64,000 bases of DNA. Source: Rhizopus arrhizus. Lineage: Eukaryota; Mucoromycota; Mucoromycetes; Mucorales; Rhizopodaceae. Below, in pieces: positions 31,060 through 44,529 of this stretch; position 1 is the first letter of the stretch, and each line of letters opens with the position of its first letter. The stretch covers positions 620,001 through 684,000 of the forward strand of contig JAKZZE010000020.1 in NCBI GenBank assembly GCA_024220505.1. The letters run 5' to 3'. Below the pieces are notes generated by a model. It worked only from the letters and a program-made list of their open reading frames with translations, did not search any database and was not told the origin of the DNA. A program made the position numbers and the translations under genes.

Positions 31060-31644
31060 ATGAGTTTCAACCAACGACTACTCTCTGACCCTTCACTTGA
31101 AGTAACTTATCGATCCATAAGTCAAGCTTCATTATCTACTCAACAGAAAAAACAAGAGAACTCTATTGAAAGATTTTTTGATCCATTCTCAACTTCTTTA
31201 TATTTAGAAAACACATTGGCAGTGGCCAGAGATCATCTAGGTAACTACTGACATCATCAATGCTGTATATATTAACACTATAAAGCAAATGAGCGTACGT
31301 TTCTGGCTTGGGTCAGGACAAGTTTGTCCACTATTTCAGCAGGCATAGGTAAAATGATAATAAAGGTTATGGTTGATAATAAAAAGCCTTTTTATATAAT
31401 AGCGGTTACACAATTATTTCGATTAGATAAGGAAGAAGAAAATAGATTAGGAAGACCTTTAGGAATGTTATTTACAGCGATTGGCATACTTTACATGATA
31501 TTTGCCTGTACAAGATACTTTCACTCACAAACAGCCATGGCTAAAGGATATTTTCCTTCTAGCAAAGCCATCATTCTTATCACAACCCTTGTTATTTTAT
31601 CTGCTTTTGTAGCTGTATTTATTATTCTTGTTTCAAAACATTAG
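31060..31644 (+). CDS. DUF202-family three-helix membrane protein
   Basis: Exons 31060-31240, 31286-31348 and 31403-31644 give 161 residues. The core 'ARDHLANERTFLAWVRTSLS' is the DUF202 signature, followed by three hydrophobic segments ('ISAGIAVTQLF', 'GMLFTAIGILYMIFACTRYF', 'IILITTLVILSAFVAVFIILV'). The family includes the membrane anchor Vtc1 of the vacuolar polyphosphate polymerase complex and related proteins. This one has a 60-residue hydrophilic N-terminus and no SPX domain. Its stop codon ends 5 bp before the stop of the convergent transporter gene. A vacuolar role is inference. Confidence 0.85.
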
Positions 31645-31649
31645 TCTTT

Positions 31650-32987
31650 TTATTCATTAGATAAAAGTGGTCTACGTTCATCCTCATCTCCTTCCTTGAC
31701 AAATGGCCATCGAAGCACACCATTAAAGTAAAATGTACCTGTTACCATCACAATAAATCCAACCACTTGAATCCATGAAAATTTTTCCCAACCCAAATAA
31801 ATAGAAACCATCCAAATAAACAATGTTCTAATAAACAAAATGGTTAAGAAAAAACACTTTCATTTTTCCCTTCAATTGTTTGCACATTACCTGCAAGCAT
31901 CAATAGTACTTCTTGCTGTAGCAGATACAGCGGAAGTGATAGAAAGACCAAACCAATTAAAAAAAGCAATGGATAAACTGATAGCGATGCCGGTTTGCCA
32001 AACAGCAGGATGATCAAAGAAATCATGATATCCTTGTATCATATCAAAAGATGGATACTTTTTACTGAGCACAATATGTAAAATAGGCATACTAGCCAAG
32101 ATAGACACTAAGCCAAAGGTACCTTCTAATCCAACAGCCTTCAAAGGTGTCACCTTGTAATGCAACATAATCTTTTCTTCAATCACAAATTGTGAAGCTG
32201 TAAAAAGTTGAGCACCCAATACAAGAGCAACACCTAGCAAAGAAGAATAATCAAATTCGTTGGCTTCTTGAGCGTGAGGCGAGTTTTGAGGAAACAAAAC
32301 AGATGATAAACCAACAATGGCAACACCAAAAACAACCATGACCAAAGAAAACCATTCATATGGACGTAATCGACGATTTAAAAATAAAAAACTAAATACA
32401 CCGGTGAAAATCACGACGGCACCACGTAACATTTGATAAACGCTTGCTGAAGTTAAAATCAATCCCACGTTCATCACCGTCGTCGCGGTCAAATCACACA
32501 GTGTGGGGATCCAAAAAAGAAAGGACTTGTATCCACTTAAAGGAGTCAGCTCTGCCTTTTGGATGTCCTCATCGACATCATCGATCACAGCACCTGCGTC
32601 TAATTGATTAACAGCAGAAGGAGGAACAGGATTTCCTTTATAATATTTTTTTTCGTATAATTGATACAAGTAAACTGTCCAAACAGCAAATTCACCCACA
32701 AACATATTTAATCTATTATAAAAATATAAATATTCCTTCTCTTTATCCATAATATCTTTTTACGTTTGCCAAATAGGTTGTTCAAAGTAAACTCTCTTTT
32801 TAGGATCAGGGTCATTACAATTCTCAACACATTGCATGTCTTGATACTTGTTAAGGATCGTATTACATACACCTATTTTATTATCTTAATATACACACAA
32901 ATGGGCTTAATACTTTTATTTACCTGATAAAAGCATACCAACGACTAATATTAACGTAGTGGAAGCATATTTAGGAATATTAGGCAT
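31650..32987 (-). CDS. SLC35F6-like drug/metabolite-superfamily transporter
   Basis: Exons 32987-32924, 32872-32764, 32712-31891 and 31827-31650 give 390 residues. About ten hydrophobic segments are visible. The first loop holds 'NKYQDMQC', then 'TLNMFVGEFAVW', 'WIPTLCDLTATTVMNVGL', 'SVYQMLRGAVVIFTG' and 'ASQFVIEEKIM', a pattern shared with SLC35F6/C2orf18 and nucleotide-sugar-transporter-like proteins. A charged loop with Asp/Glu lies at residues 110-125. The substrate is unknown, and such proteins are found in lysosomal, vacuolar or mitochondrial membranes. The gene is tail to tail with the DUF202 gene. Confidence 0.88.
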
Positions 32988-34524
32988 AACTATTATTATT
33001 AAACGGAAAAAAAAAAAAAAAGAATATGAAAATAAAAAGAAATGTTTTTTTGGTCACAAGTCAGTCATTTGTCACTCTCATACTTTAATGTCGAATCAAC
33101 TTCTAGTTTAGTAGTTTTCTCCTTTTATAGAAAAAATAAAATTACTATAAAAGTACTTTAGCTTTCACAATGTTAAAAAAAAAGTGCTTACAAGTTTGAA
33201 ATAAAAGGTAATTGAAAAGCAAGATAGGCTTATAAAAATAACCCATCAACTAGTACTATATCATATTGAATCCATTTAAAGAGCCTAATAGAAAAAAAAA
33301 TGATGCGGGAGCAATCTATTTAAGTTGTACATACACTTAATTCATTGCCATTGTCATTGTTAAAAAAAGGAGGAGGGAGGCGCAAAAGAGGAATACACAA
33401 TCTTGTTATAAAGGCATCCTCCAGACACTACTTTTCAACTAAAGCCTTCATTTACTCATACAGAAAAAGCTATGCGTATTAAAAGGTATGACACTTGAAT
33501 TATTACCACGCTTATGTGTGTACCTCGAACAACCAATGCCATCTTTTCTTCATCACCTTCTTTTAATTCATCAAAAATACATTATAATAAATATCTGGCC
33601 TATAAATCATATATTGATCTATCATAAGCAAGCACATTATGCTATTTCCTATACAGTATTTAGGAAATTTCTTTAAATTTGCACACAGGAATAAATTAGC
33701 CACTGGGTTCAACTGATAGGCATACTTTTTATACTTGTTCCTTCATTTTATCTTAAACACCATTACTTATTTCATACAAGTTCTTTTACGAATATAAAAA
33801 AATAAAACTGACAGCTCTAAAAAATTACCATTTATAAGCATATAAAAGCTACAAGTACAGTAGATTTTCATTTGGTATTACTGCCGTATCCCAACATACT
33901 TTAAATATTTATTACAGTTTTTTCTCTATTATTCGGTCATAACTAATTTTACTTCTTTAACTCAGTACAAGTTGTTCTCATATAGCTCTTGGAAATTACA
34001 GCAAGAAATCCTATGCTTGTACTTCCAGAAGTTGGTAATTAAATTTTAGGAAGCTCATCTTTTTACACTAGCTAGTGTACTTTATTATTATCATTAGATA
34101 ATAATCTCTCAAGTTCTACTATATACTCGTGCTTGTACTCATCCCTGGCATTGCTATTTAAGCTATCAATAGCTTTTATTCTTATCGAAATTATCAAGTC
34201 ACCTATCTCCATAATAAATTGATTTTATCTCAATAAGAATTCGATTAGCTCTCAACATTATAATTCAGGTGTAGACTTTTGAGGTTTTTGTCCAATTTCA
34301 TTATTAATTTCTAGCTCTTTCATTGTGATGCCATTAAATGTTGCCTTGTTCTTAAAGAAGAAAAAAAAACCTACCGCCAACTGAGTTGAAACATCTTGCT
34401 GGAGGAGTGAAAAAAATTTTACCAACTTTATTGAAAATCCAGTAGAGGATAGCTAAACCCAGAGAGACAGATAAAATTAAAATATGCTTTCTTTATTTTT
34501 TCAACTTTTTTATATTCCAAACCA
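32988..34524. other. Intergenic region, AT-rich
   Basis: About 1.5 kb between oppositely oriented genes. The open frames (such as 33488-33676) are short and hydrophobic by composition, without splice context. I see no gene, tRNA or transposon. Confidence 0.4.
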
Positions 34525-35302
34525 ATGAATGAGAGTATAATTGATTTATTTGAAGAGGTAAGTAAATAGAACAATAAAGAGTGGCTACTTTAATAAAAAA
34601 TAATAAAAAAGTAGCATCCAGATTTGACTGAAGCAGCCATCGAAGCAGTGGCCAAATTAACTTCATTTGTCGATTTATTGACAAAATACACAGACAAATA
34701 CCGAGCAGATTTAAAGAGGAAACATAGTTCTTCATCAGGAAAGAGCCATTCTGTTTTAAGAAAAAACGATCCTGACTATCCAAAGCCGCCTCTTTCCAGT
34801 TTTTTCTTGTTTATCGAATCAATTCGTGAAGAAACAGACAGGTTATATCCAAGCATGCATATGAATGAAAGAGCTGTCATATGGGGACAAAGATGGAGAG
34901 CATTATCCGAAGAGGATAGAAAAGTATAGTCGGATGCACAATAACGTAGCGTGTTTATTTATTTGATGTGTATAGCATTTTAATGAATTAGCTGAAAACG
35001 ACAGAGAAAGGCACCGTTACGAAATGGCTATTTATGAGCAAAAAAAGAAGCTTAAAGTAGAAGAATCAGGAAGTAATGATAGTAGCAGGATGGAATGCAG
35101 GCATGACGTTGATGAGGAAGAAGAACAGGGTGAGAATGAAGTTCACAAGAAAATAAAGAGAGAAGAAGCTTCTGTTTCTAGAGAGAAAAGCTCAGATGAT
35201 TATGAGGAAGGAGAAGAAGATTATGCTATTAAGGAAGAGTATAATGATGATAATGACGAGCCTTATGAACTAGCTACAAGTGAAGATGAAAATGAGGAAT
35301 AA
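34525..35302 (+). CDS. HMG-box protein, Nhp10-like
   Basis: Exons 34525-34557, 34615-34923 and 34976-35302 give 222 residues. A helical N-terminus ('AAIEAVAKLTSFVDLLTKY') is followed by a basic linker, one HMG box at about residues 67-137 ('YPKPPLSSFFLFIES', 'VIWGQRWRALSEEDRK', 'RERHRYEMAIYEQKKK') and a strongly acidic tail with 'KEEYNDDNDEPYELA'. This layout, with 'RHRYEMAIYEQ' at the end of the box, resembles yeast Nhp10 of the INO80 remodeller; general Nhp6-type proteins lack the N-terminal helix. HMG boxes bend DNA. Family secure, complex membership inferred. Confidence 0.82.
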
Positions 35303-36029
<727 letters not shown>

Positions 36030-36983
36030 TTATTTTGTAGGGTACTCGACATCACCAGAACAAGAACCAGTGCTAAGAGCGTCGGTGATAACATATGTAT
36101 CACGACCACGAACATAAAAGTAAAGAGCAACATCACTCAAGGTACCTGAACTGCAATCAATCTTAGCTTTAGCACCGAAATAGTTTTCAATAGCACTTTG
36201 CATCTCGGTTGCTGTATAAGTACCGCCAGGAGTAATACCATTGGAACTATATTAAATATTAGCTTTTTTTTTATTCATATCACTCATGCACTCTGTACCT
36301 GAAAGCATTGTAAACATTATACTGACTGCGGAGATCCATTGCTTTCTGTTTCATAATGTTTCGATCAATGTTACAATGAAATAAAGTTTTTCATATTTGA
36401 TTATATATGTTACCTGAAAGTAATCAACTATATCTTCACCATCTTCATAATTATCGTAGCAATCGGGATCATACGTACTTACACAAGTACCATGTTTGGA
36501 CCATTCATGAGACCAGAATCTAATTTAATTCATTTAATTAGTTTCCATCACATACAGTCTATATTCATGATTACACATTGTTGTCTCCTTGATCACTAGG
36601 CCAGTAGGTCAACATACTGTTATAGAGTGAACTATCCTTGGACTTGATGACAGAAGCAATTGAACTGGAGGCTCTGTTACTGTCGCAACCTCCGCTAGGA
36701 GCATAAGCACCAGAGCATTTATCGGGCCAAAGACCATGAAGTGTGAATGCATTGTCAGGACCATAACCAGGAACCCATTGCAAGTTGAGAACAACCAAAC
36801 CATATTCAGGAGAACAGCAAGTATCACTATTTGCTGAATTACTGCAAGATAAAGCAGTGGCTATGAAAGTACATGTTTAGTTGTTGTTTACTTCTCTCTT
36901 ATCTCCCATTATAATGCTTTACAGCTACAGCTACTAGCAAGAGTAGAACCAATTAAAGTGGCCAAAGCAAGGACAGCTTTCAT
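36030..36983 (-). CDS. Secreted ribonuclease T2, RNase Rh type
   Basis: Exons 36983-36923, 36860-36575, 36519-36414, 36345-36299 and 36246-36030 give 238 residues. A signal peptide ('[17 protein letters not shown]') is followed by a Cys-rich mature enzyme. The two active-site blocks are 'FTLHGLWPD' and '[12 protein letters not shown]', supplying the catalytic His residues and Glu. Multiple Cys residues suit the four or five disulphides of the family. It cleaves RNA after any base to 3'-phosphates via 2',3'-cyclic intermediates, for nutrient scavenging outside the cell. Length, signal peptide and long motifs fit my memory of RNase Rh from Rhizopus niveus with few changes, the best taxonomic clue in the window. 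Confidence 0.95.
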
Positions 36984-38224
36984 ATTATAAATAATAAGTT
37001 AATAAAGAAAAAAAAAGTAAAAAATTGTAAAATATTTATATGTTTTTGATCTTTAATATACTAATTATAATTAAAATAGTATAGCTATCTAATCATTGAA
37101 TACTATTTAATACATGTGTAAAAGTTCATTGTTGCGCAAAACATACTAGATATTTTTCTTTAATACTTGTAAAACACTACACATATACTATAAAAAAAAG
37201 GAGAGAGATAAGCTGTTTAATGTACTAGTATTTCTCTGTTCTCTCATTTTTTACAGTGTTGTTTTATTTTACGCACACATTATTTTTCACAGTTTATTAA
37301 TTTAATATTAGAGCTTTCATAATAAGAATACAATTTACTGTAGAGATTAATACATTTGTGAAAATAATTAACATTTTTGTTTCTTGGAATTTTAATGTGA
37401 TAATAAAATAGATATCATCAACCATTTTGATTTACCGAAACAAAATGTCAAAGCCAAGTAGCACATTGAGATAAACTGTTTGTTCCATATGGCATAATAT
37501 CACCTCGTTTATGATAAAGTACAAAGTGTGAAACAAGAAATTGACTGATAACCAAAATATTTCTTCTCCCCTCCTTGGTAATAAAAAAGATGCGTAAGCA
37601 ATAATTACTTTGGATACCACTGCATGCAATTTGAAGTATTATTTTAAATATGAAAAGTATAGCAAACATATGTTACCTATAAATTCATGTTCTATCGTAA
37701 TTTATTTTTATTTATTTTTTTATTACTATCATGAAAAATAGAATGTATTTGATTATTCACTGTGTTTCTATAATACAGTTTAAAAGAGTTAGATAACAAT
37801 AGGTGTAGCACGACAATTATACAACGAAATTTTACATGTAACACATATTTCAAACATCTCATATTATACAGAAAACTCAACCGCAGAGTCTTTTTAAATA
37901 TTAAACTATAGCTTTTTCCAAATTGTTTTCTCACGTGTTAAAGAGCAAATTCTTGACTAGAGAAGTGAATAACGTACATAAAAAGCAAAGGTGAACAAAT
38001 CAAATCATTGCGTGTTCATTGAATCTGTATTTCTATTGGGTGACATTAATCTCTTGGCTTGTTGCATAAAGAGTGATTTTATTATATAATCAAAGTATAG
38101 AATTGGTTATACTATACTATTTCCACGACTTTACTACTTGTAAAAATATAATATATTCAACCAATTTAAATTAATCCACTCTACAGGTCAAATATATCTT
38201 TATTTATTCTAAGGGAAGAGGAGT
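36984..38224. other. AT-rich intergenic region
   Basis: About 1.24 kb upstream of the ribonuclease gene. Short minus-strand frames at 37432-37934 overlap one another and have the composition of non-coding AT-rich DNA. The ribonuclease promoter lies at its left end. No gene supported. Confidence 0.4.
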
Positions 38225-38734
38225 TTATATTGTCTGGTTCCCATATGTAATTTGTACCTGGACATCATCCTTGTTGGTCAGCTCACGAGTGGTACACAAA
38301 TGCATGAACTGTGAGGTAAAGTGATCAACTGTCACTGCTTTTCTTCTCTGGCTTTGGCGATTTGCGTATTGGATAGGAACTATAGCAAAAAATCCAGAAA
38401 CAAATGCCATAGAAAAGTGATATCCCCAAAGACGATAAATATCTCTACGAAGGTAGCTGTCCAATTGTCTTCGTATAAGGATCAGTTCTTGCTTAGAAAA
38501 TGTATAGATAGCATCAGTAGTCATTGTGCAACTCTTCCGCTCGTTCAATGGCGAAATCAATGAATCTTGGATTGTTTTATCATTGCAATCCATGTAAAAA
38601 CAGCTGACAACAAGGGCCTCATAGAATCCCAAGTTATCAGCAACTCGTGGTAGAGACCTCTTGCCCGTGTGTGTTTTTGGATTTACAGCCACTACAGAGT
38701 TGGAATGAAATCCTGATTCTTTAATATTCTAAGC
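38225..38734 (-). CDS. Unrecognised open reading frame (about 168 codons)
   Basis: A minus-strand frame is open from 38734 to a stop at 38225, with no ATG near the beginning (the first one is internal). It encodes 'HTGKRSLPRVADN', 'FSKQELILIRRQLDSYLRRDIYRLW' in pieces and a hydrophobic patch ('HFSMAFVSGFFAIVP'). I do not recognise a domain. A frame this long is unlikely by chance in such AT-rich DNA. It lies near a LINE fragment and a DDE element, so it may be a remnant of another transposon or a decayed gene. A standard promoter and start are not visible. Confidence 0.35.
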
Positions 38735-39248
38735 ACAATTATTAATTGCTGGGTGATTGTGAATGAAAACGTCTCCATTAGTAACATTTTTCTATAAAGA
38801 GCCGAAGCTCACAGAATTTGTTTTTGGATTTTGTGGGAAGTCGAGTTTAATCTACAAAATTTCACGCCATCTCATTATTCCAACACAGAAATTGACCCAA
38901 ATTTCTGTCAAGAATTAGAATTGAGAAAGAGCAATCTCCTTTTTCTCTCTTTTATCTATTTCATGTATTCATCGTGTAATCATAAATAAAAAGAAAGCGT
39001 CTGATTAATTTTAGGCACACCTCAGTGATTTGTCGCATATCAATTCCTTATCCCTTTCTCTTGGCGTAGTTTATTTTTGTTTCATAAATTTATAACTGAT
39101 CACAAATGATAAACAAAGATATCTGTGCTTATTATTTACTGTTATTAGTATGTTTACGCTAATATACAAAAAAGAAAAATATTTGCTATTATGATGATAT
39201 ATGCTGATTATTTACAACTATTATAAATAAAAAAGCCACTATTTGCGT
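38735..39248. other. Non-coding stretch between the unknown frame and the LINE fragment
   Basis: About 510 bp, AT-rich, with no open frame. It may contain the 3' untranslated end of the LINE fragment to its right. No LTR ends or target duplications were found. Confidence 0.35.
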
Positions 39249-39720
39249 TCATTCATGTATATAATGTCCTACTTTGAGTAGACAGAAAAGATCCTCTGGA
39301 AGTAAGCTTACATCAATAACATTAAATCTATATGCATCTTTTACGAAGAGTGGCTTCCAATATGCGTTTTTATAAGCTTGATCATTTGTGAGCAAGACTG
39401 GGCATACTCTAGACAAAGGTTTCCCCTCTGCTGTACTAGTATTCAAGTCAGTCAAGTTGATTTCATAGTCTATATGATCTAGAGTACGAAATATGGACTG
39501 GCAGTAACCAATTTTTTTAAGGTCAGAGCTATGCTTTTCTGAAAAAAAGTAAAGGCAGAATCATTGATGGCAAGGACGTCAGAACACAAAGATAGTAGGG
39601 CATAAGAGCTGTATAAAAGAAGTCTTTAGTTAAATTTAGGTGTATAGATTGGAGCATTGGAGTAAGCCACCGTAACTGCAGAGCTGAGTACTGCATGGCT
39701 GCTAGCAAGAAAAATCCGAG
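39249..39720 (-). pseudogene. LINE ORF2 C-terminal fragment
   Basis: Two minus-strand frames join across one shift in a T-run near 39540: 'AAMQYSALQLRWLTPMLQ' with 'PYYLCVLTSLPSMILPLLFF', then 'QSIFRTLDHIDYEINLTDLN' and 'KPLSRVCPVLL' to a stop at 39249. The 'ALQLRWL.P.LQ' pattern is what I associate with the part after reverse transcriptase in L1-like elements of Mucorales. The fragment is cut at its upstream end by the DDE element at 39723. It could belong to the same LINE family as 7177-10351, but the two copies do not overlap, so this cannot be tested here. Confidence 0.5.
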
Positions 39721-39722
39721 TA

Positions 39723-41279
39723 CACTTTTTCTCAAAATATTGTGGCACTTTATTTAGTATATTGCATTTTTTGAGAAAATGATGTTGCATCTTTGTAAAA
39801 AAAAAAATTACGTCGCATGCATTTTTCCCATTTTTTCATATGGTTTAAATAATTTAGTTACGACGAGCTTCAAATTTTGCTTCAAGGACGGTCAAGGAAA
39901 CATTTATGATGAAAATGGCAACGATTTTATGGAAATTGATGACAAAGATTCTTTCAAATTTAAGAAATTAAATTCATATGCTGAATGTATCGCCATCAGA
40001 GCCAAGATCAATATGAAAGCTACAGCAGAAGATATGGTAACTGATGAATCAAATGGATTCATCTTAGAAACTAAGCCATCGCGAAAGGAAGACAATGGCT
40101 TGAACAGCAAACACAGTGTAAAGGATGGACTGAAGGCTCAAGTTATGCATCTTGTTAACACCCATCCTAAAAATAGCGCGACAACTATTGATTTGGAGCT
40201 CAAACTTCTGCCCGGAAACGTGCAACGATGATCTAAGGTTTGAGAAGAAGATTCTGATTCGTTTTTCGAGAAATTAGGTCGTCCTGGAATTACTGAACCT
40301 GACGGTAAACGTGTTGAGTCAACCAAAAAGCTTGTCTCAGATTTCTACTATAAGTGTTCTACTGCTACAGTAAATCAGCTGACGATCATTTTTATTGATT
40401 TAAGAACCTCTAAATCAACTGTATACCGTTATCTTACTGATCTATGGATATTCTATTTTAAGAAAGTTCAACTGGAACCAATTGAAAGGAATATATCCAA
40501 AAAAATTCAAGAAAGAAAAGAGTGGGTAGAAGGCAACTTGAAAAAAGGTGTAGATTACATGAGTAATTGTGTTTTTATTGATGAAGCAGGGTTTCATGTA
40601 AATCTGAGAAGGACTCAAGGATGGGCTCCTAAAGATGAACCTTCTAAAGTTAAATTACTGACGGCTAGAGCCAAGACTATATTTTGGATGCAATCTCGGC
40701 TTCTGGTATTATTATTAAAGTTTGCCAAAAAAAAAAAAAAAAAAAAAAGCTAATCCCTCCTAAGAAGCGAAAGCGTAATGATGTCTAAAATACACGAAAG
40801 GTACAGTTACAGATCATTATGTTAATTTCGTCAAAAATAACATGGATGAAATGAATAAATATCCTGAGATAAAAGATCATTATTTAATCATGGGTAATGA
40901 ACCTATCCATACAACCAAATTGATTAGGGAAATGATTAAGGAATGAGGCTATAATTATCTTTATTTACCATATTATTTCTCAGAGCTTAATCCCATTGAG
41001 CAGTTTTGGTCTATTCTTGAAAGTGCCATCAAGAGAGAATTTGTACTAAAGAAGGACTCTATTCCTGCCAAAGTCAAAGAATCCATCAAGAGTATTCCTC
41101 AGCCTGCACTTGACAGATTTGCTCACTATTCTGTGGAACGATTTGATGGTTGTCTTTTAGAACGCCCTATCTAATAAACTTAAAAGTTCGAGATAACTTT
41201 TTACAAAGATGCAACATAATTTTCTCAGAAATGCGACATACTATATTTTTAAAGTGCAATAACGTTTTGAGAAAAGGTG
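39723..41279 (+). mobile_element. DDE (IS630/Tc1-like) transposon with TA duplication
   Basis: The ends are inverted repeats of about 80 bp: left CACTTTTTCTCAAAATATTG, right (inward) CACCTTTTCTCAAAACGTTA. Both arms continue with 'TTGAGAAAAT.ATGTTGCATCTTTGTAAAAA' in diverged form. TA flanks both sides (39721-39722 and 41280-41281). A decayed plus-strand transposase fills the interior. The inverted repeats differ at many positions, so this is an older insertion than element 2 at 5573-7174. Confidence 0.8.
39779..41174 (+). pseudogene. Decayed DDE transposase of the 39.7-kb element
   Basis: Consecutive plus-strand frames separated by stops and shifts show a charged N-terminal region, an HTH-like part ('TSKSTVYRYLTDLW'), the first DDE strand 'CVFIDEAGFHVNLRRTQGWA', and 'TARAKTI'. 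After a 22-A run come 'YLIMGNEPIHTTK' and 'SELNPIEQFWSIL'. In the second block the expected Asp before Asn is Gly. Stops occur near 40230 and 40944. It is related to IS630-Tc1-mariner transposases ('DDE_3' type) and is clearly dead. Confidence 0.8.
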
Positions 41280-41403
41280 TATTCTTTTTTTGATTTGGGA
41301 AAAATAAGGGGAGAAAGGAAGAGCGAAAAGTCCGCAAAGACGTGAATTTTTTATGATTTTTATAATTTTTTTCTTTGCTTTTATTTTTTTTCAAACACGA
41401 TAA

Positions 41404-42830
41404 ATGACTAATGCAAGAAAGAGATCACCTACAGAAAGTAAGGAAAGGAGCGGATAGAGCGCGTATACAAGACTCATAAATATATTTATTAGCTGATGAG
41501 CCGAGTAAAAGAGTGAAAACAAGTAATAACGAAAAGAAAAAAAAAATAATAAAATAAAATATAAATTGATTTTTTATTATTTATTGTCCATTTCTACCTT
41601 CCCTTTTATGTAGACTCACCAGCTAAACTTGAAAAGTCAACAAGTGTTGAAAGTAGCGATGAGGGCTTAAACAACGTAAAAATTTCCCAAAAATAAAACC
41701 AAGTCACCGTTTCTAATAATAACAACTATTGGATAGGATAAAGTAGTACGTCGATTGAATACACCACCTCTTACAGATCCATCTGTGGTACCTGACCCAA
41801 ACGTGGATAAAGTAATTTATGGTCAATATGAAATAGACGCTTGGTATTATTCACCTTATCCAACTGATTCTGGTACAAAGATTGAAAAACTTTATATTTG
41901 TGAATATTGTTTACGGTATATGAATAAAGAATCTCAACTAGAAGGACACAAAGTGAGTGTAAAAGGATAGTAATGGTAAATATTGACACTTTACTTAGGC
42001 TATATGCAAAGAAAAAAAACCTCCTGGAAAAGTAATTTATGCAAATGGTAAGATTAAAGTTTATGAAATTGATGGTCAGGAACATAAGGTAATGATAGCC
42101 ATTTATAATACTTTATATATTCTAATAAACTCTGATAGTTTTATTGCCAAAACTTGTGCTTATTAGGAAAGCTCTTTTTGGATAACAAAACCCTTTACTT
42201 TGATATTGAAGGATTCAAATTTTATGTTTTAACAGAACAAAATAGTAAATTTAAAAGCTATGAAGAATTTATTGGTTTCTTTTCAAAAGTACTCTTTAAT
42301 TACAAGTACTTTGTGTTCATACTGAATTTAATTATTAGGAAAAAGTATCTTATGATAACTATAATCTTGCTTGTATCATGACCTTACCATCGCATCAAAG
42401 AAAGGGCTATGGTAGATTATTAATAGAACTCAGTAAGCCCAAAGAGCAAATAGACTATGTTGTTAATAATAATAATATTAATGAGTTAGGTTATGAATTA
42501 TCAAAACATGAATTAAAAATTGGATCCCCTGAAAAGCCACTTTCACCATTGGGCGCACTTGGTTACCAGTCTTATTGGTCATCTACTATCATTGCCACCT
42601 TACTTCATTTTAGAGGTGATGTGACTATTGAAGAAATTTGTAAAGAAACTTGTATACATGAACAAGATGTCATTGATACTTTATCAAGGTTGGATTTGTT
42701 ACGTTTTAGAAGAGAAGAAGATCAAAGAGAACATATTTGTATTACTGAGTCTATGTTGCAAGAAACTATTGTCAATCGTAATATTAAAATTGGTCGCAAA
42801 TTAGACCCTTCTTTGATCCGTTGGCGATAA
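41404..42830 (+). CDS. MYST-family histone acetyltransferase
   Basis: Exons 41404-41437, 41493-41522, 41614-41675, 41737-41952, 41999-42088, 42139-42288 and 42339-42830 give 357 residues. After a short basic N-terminus comes the MYST domain: '[16 protein letters not shown]', a C2HC zinc finger ('[11 protein letters not shown]', 'GHKAIC'), '[20 protein letters not shown]', 'FFSKEK', catalytic Cys206 in '[10 protein letters not shown]', acetyl-CoA loop 'QRKGYG' (214-219) and Glu259 in 'GSPEKPLS'. These enzymes acetylate histone H4 or H3 lysines. No chromo- or PHD domain is seen, so it is closer in build to Sas2-type than to Esa1 or Sas3. An insertion '[13 protein letters not shown]' lies between the CoA loop and the Glu. 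The first three exons are tiny; their phases fit, but they are the weakest part of the model. Confidence 0.87.
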
Positions 42831-42907
42831 TTTATATAGTATTTAATAAAGCAAGTCATATAATGACCAATGAACTGTAGTGTTTTTTCTTTTTTTTTTT
42901 AATTTAA

Positions 42908-44266
<1,359 letters not shown>

Positions 44267-44493
44267 ATAAATCATTGATGACAAGACTTTTTTTTTATTG
44301 CTACACTGCCTACAGCTTTAGTTAATGTGATCTGTTGATAAAGCACTTGTAAGAAAGAGAAAAGATGTGTAAAAGCGTATGAGTAGTTATCAAAAAATGT
44401 CAATTTTCATATACAAAAAATCTCATAACTTGGAAATAAATTACTCTGCCGAAAAGAAACATTAAGGCAAGCATTCATCTCTGTCTTTTTTAT

Positions 44494-44529
<36 letters not shown>

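Noticed and set aside
33488..33676. 62-codon plus-strand frame
   Set aside because: Hydrophobic by AT composition only; no similarity and no conserved signals.
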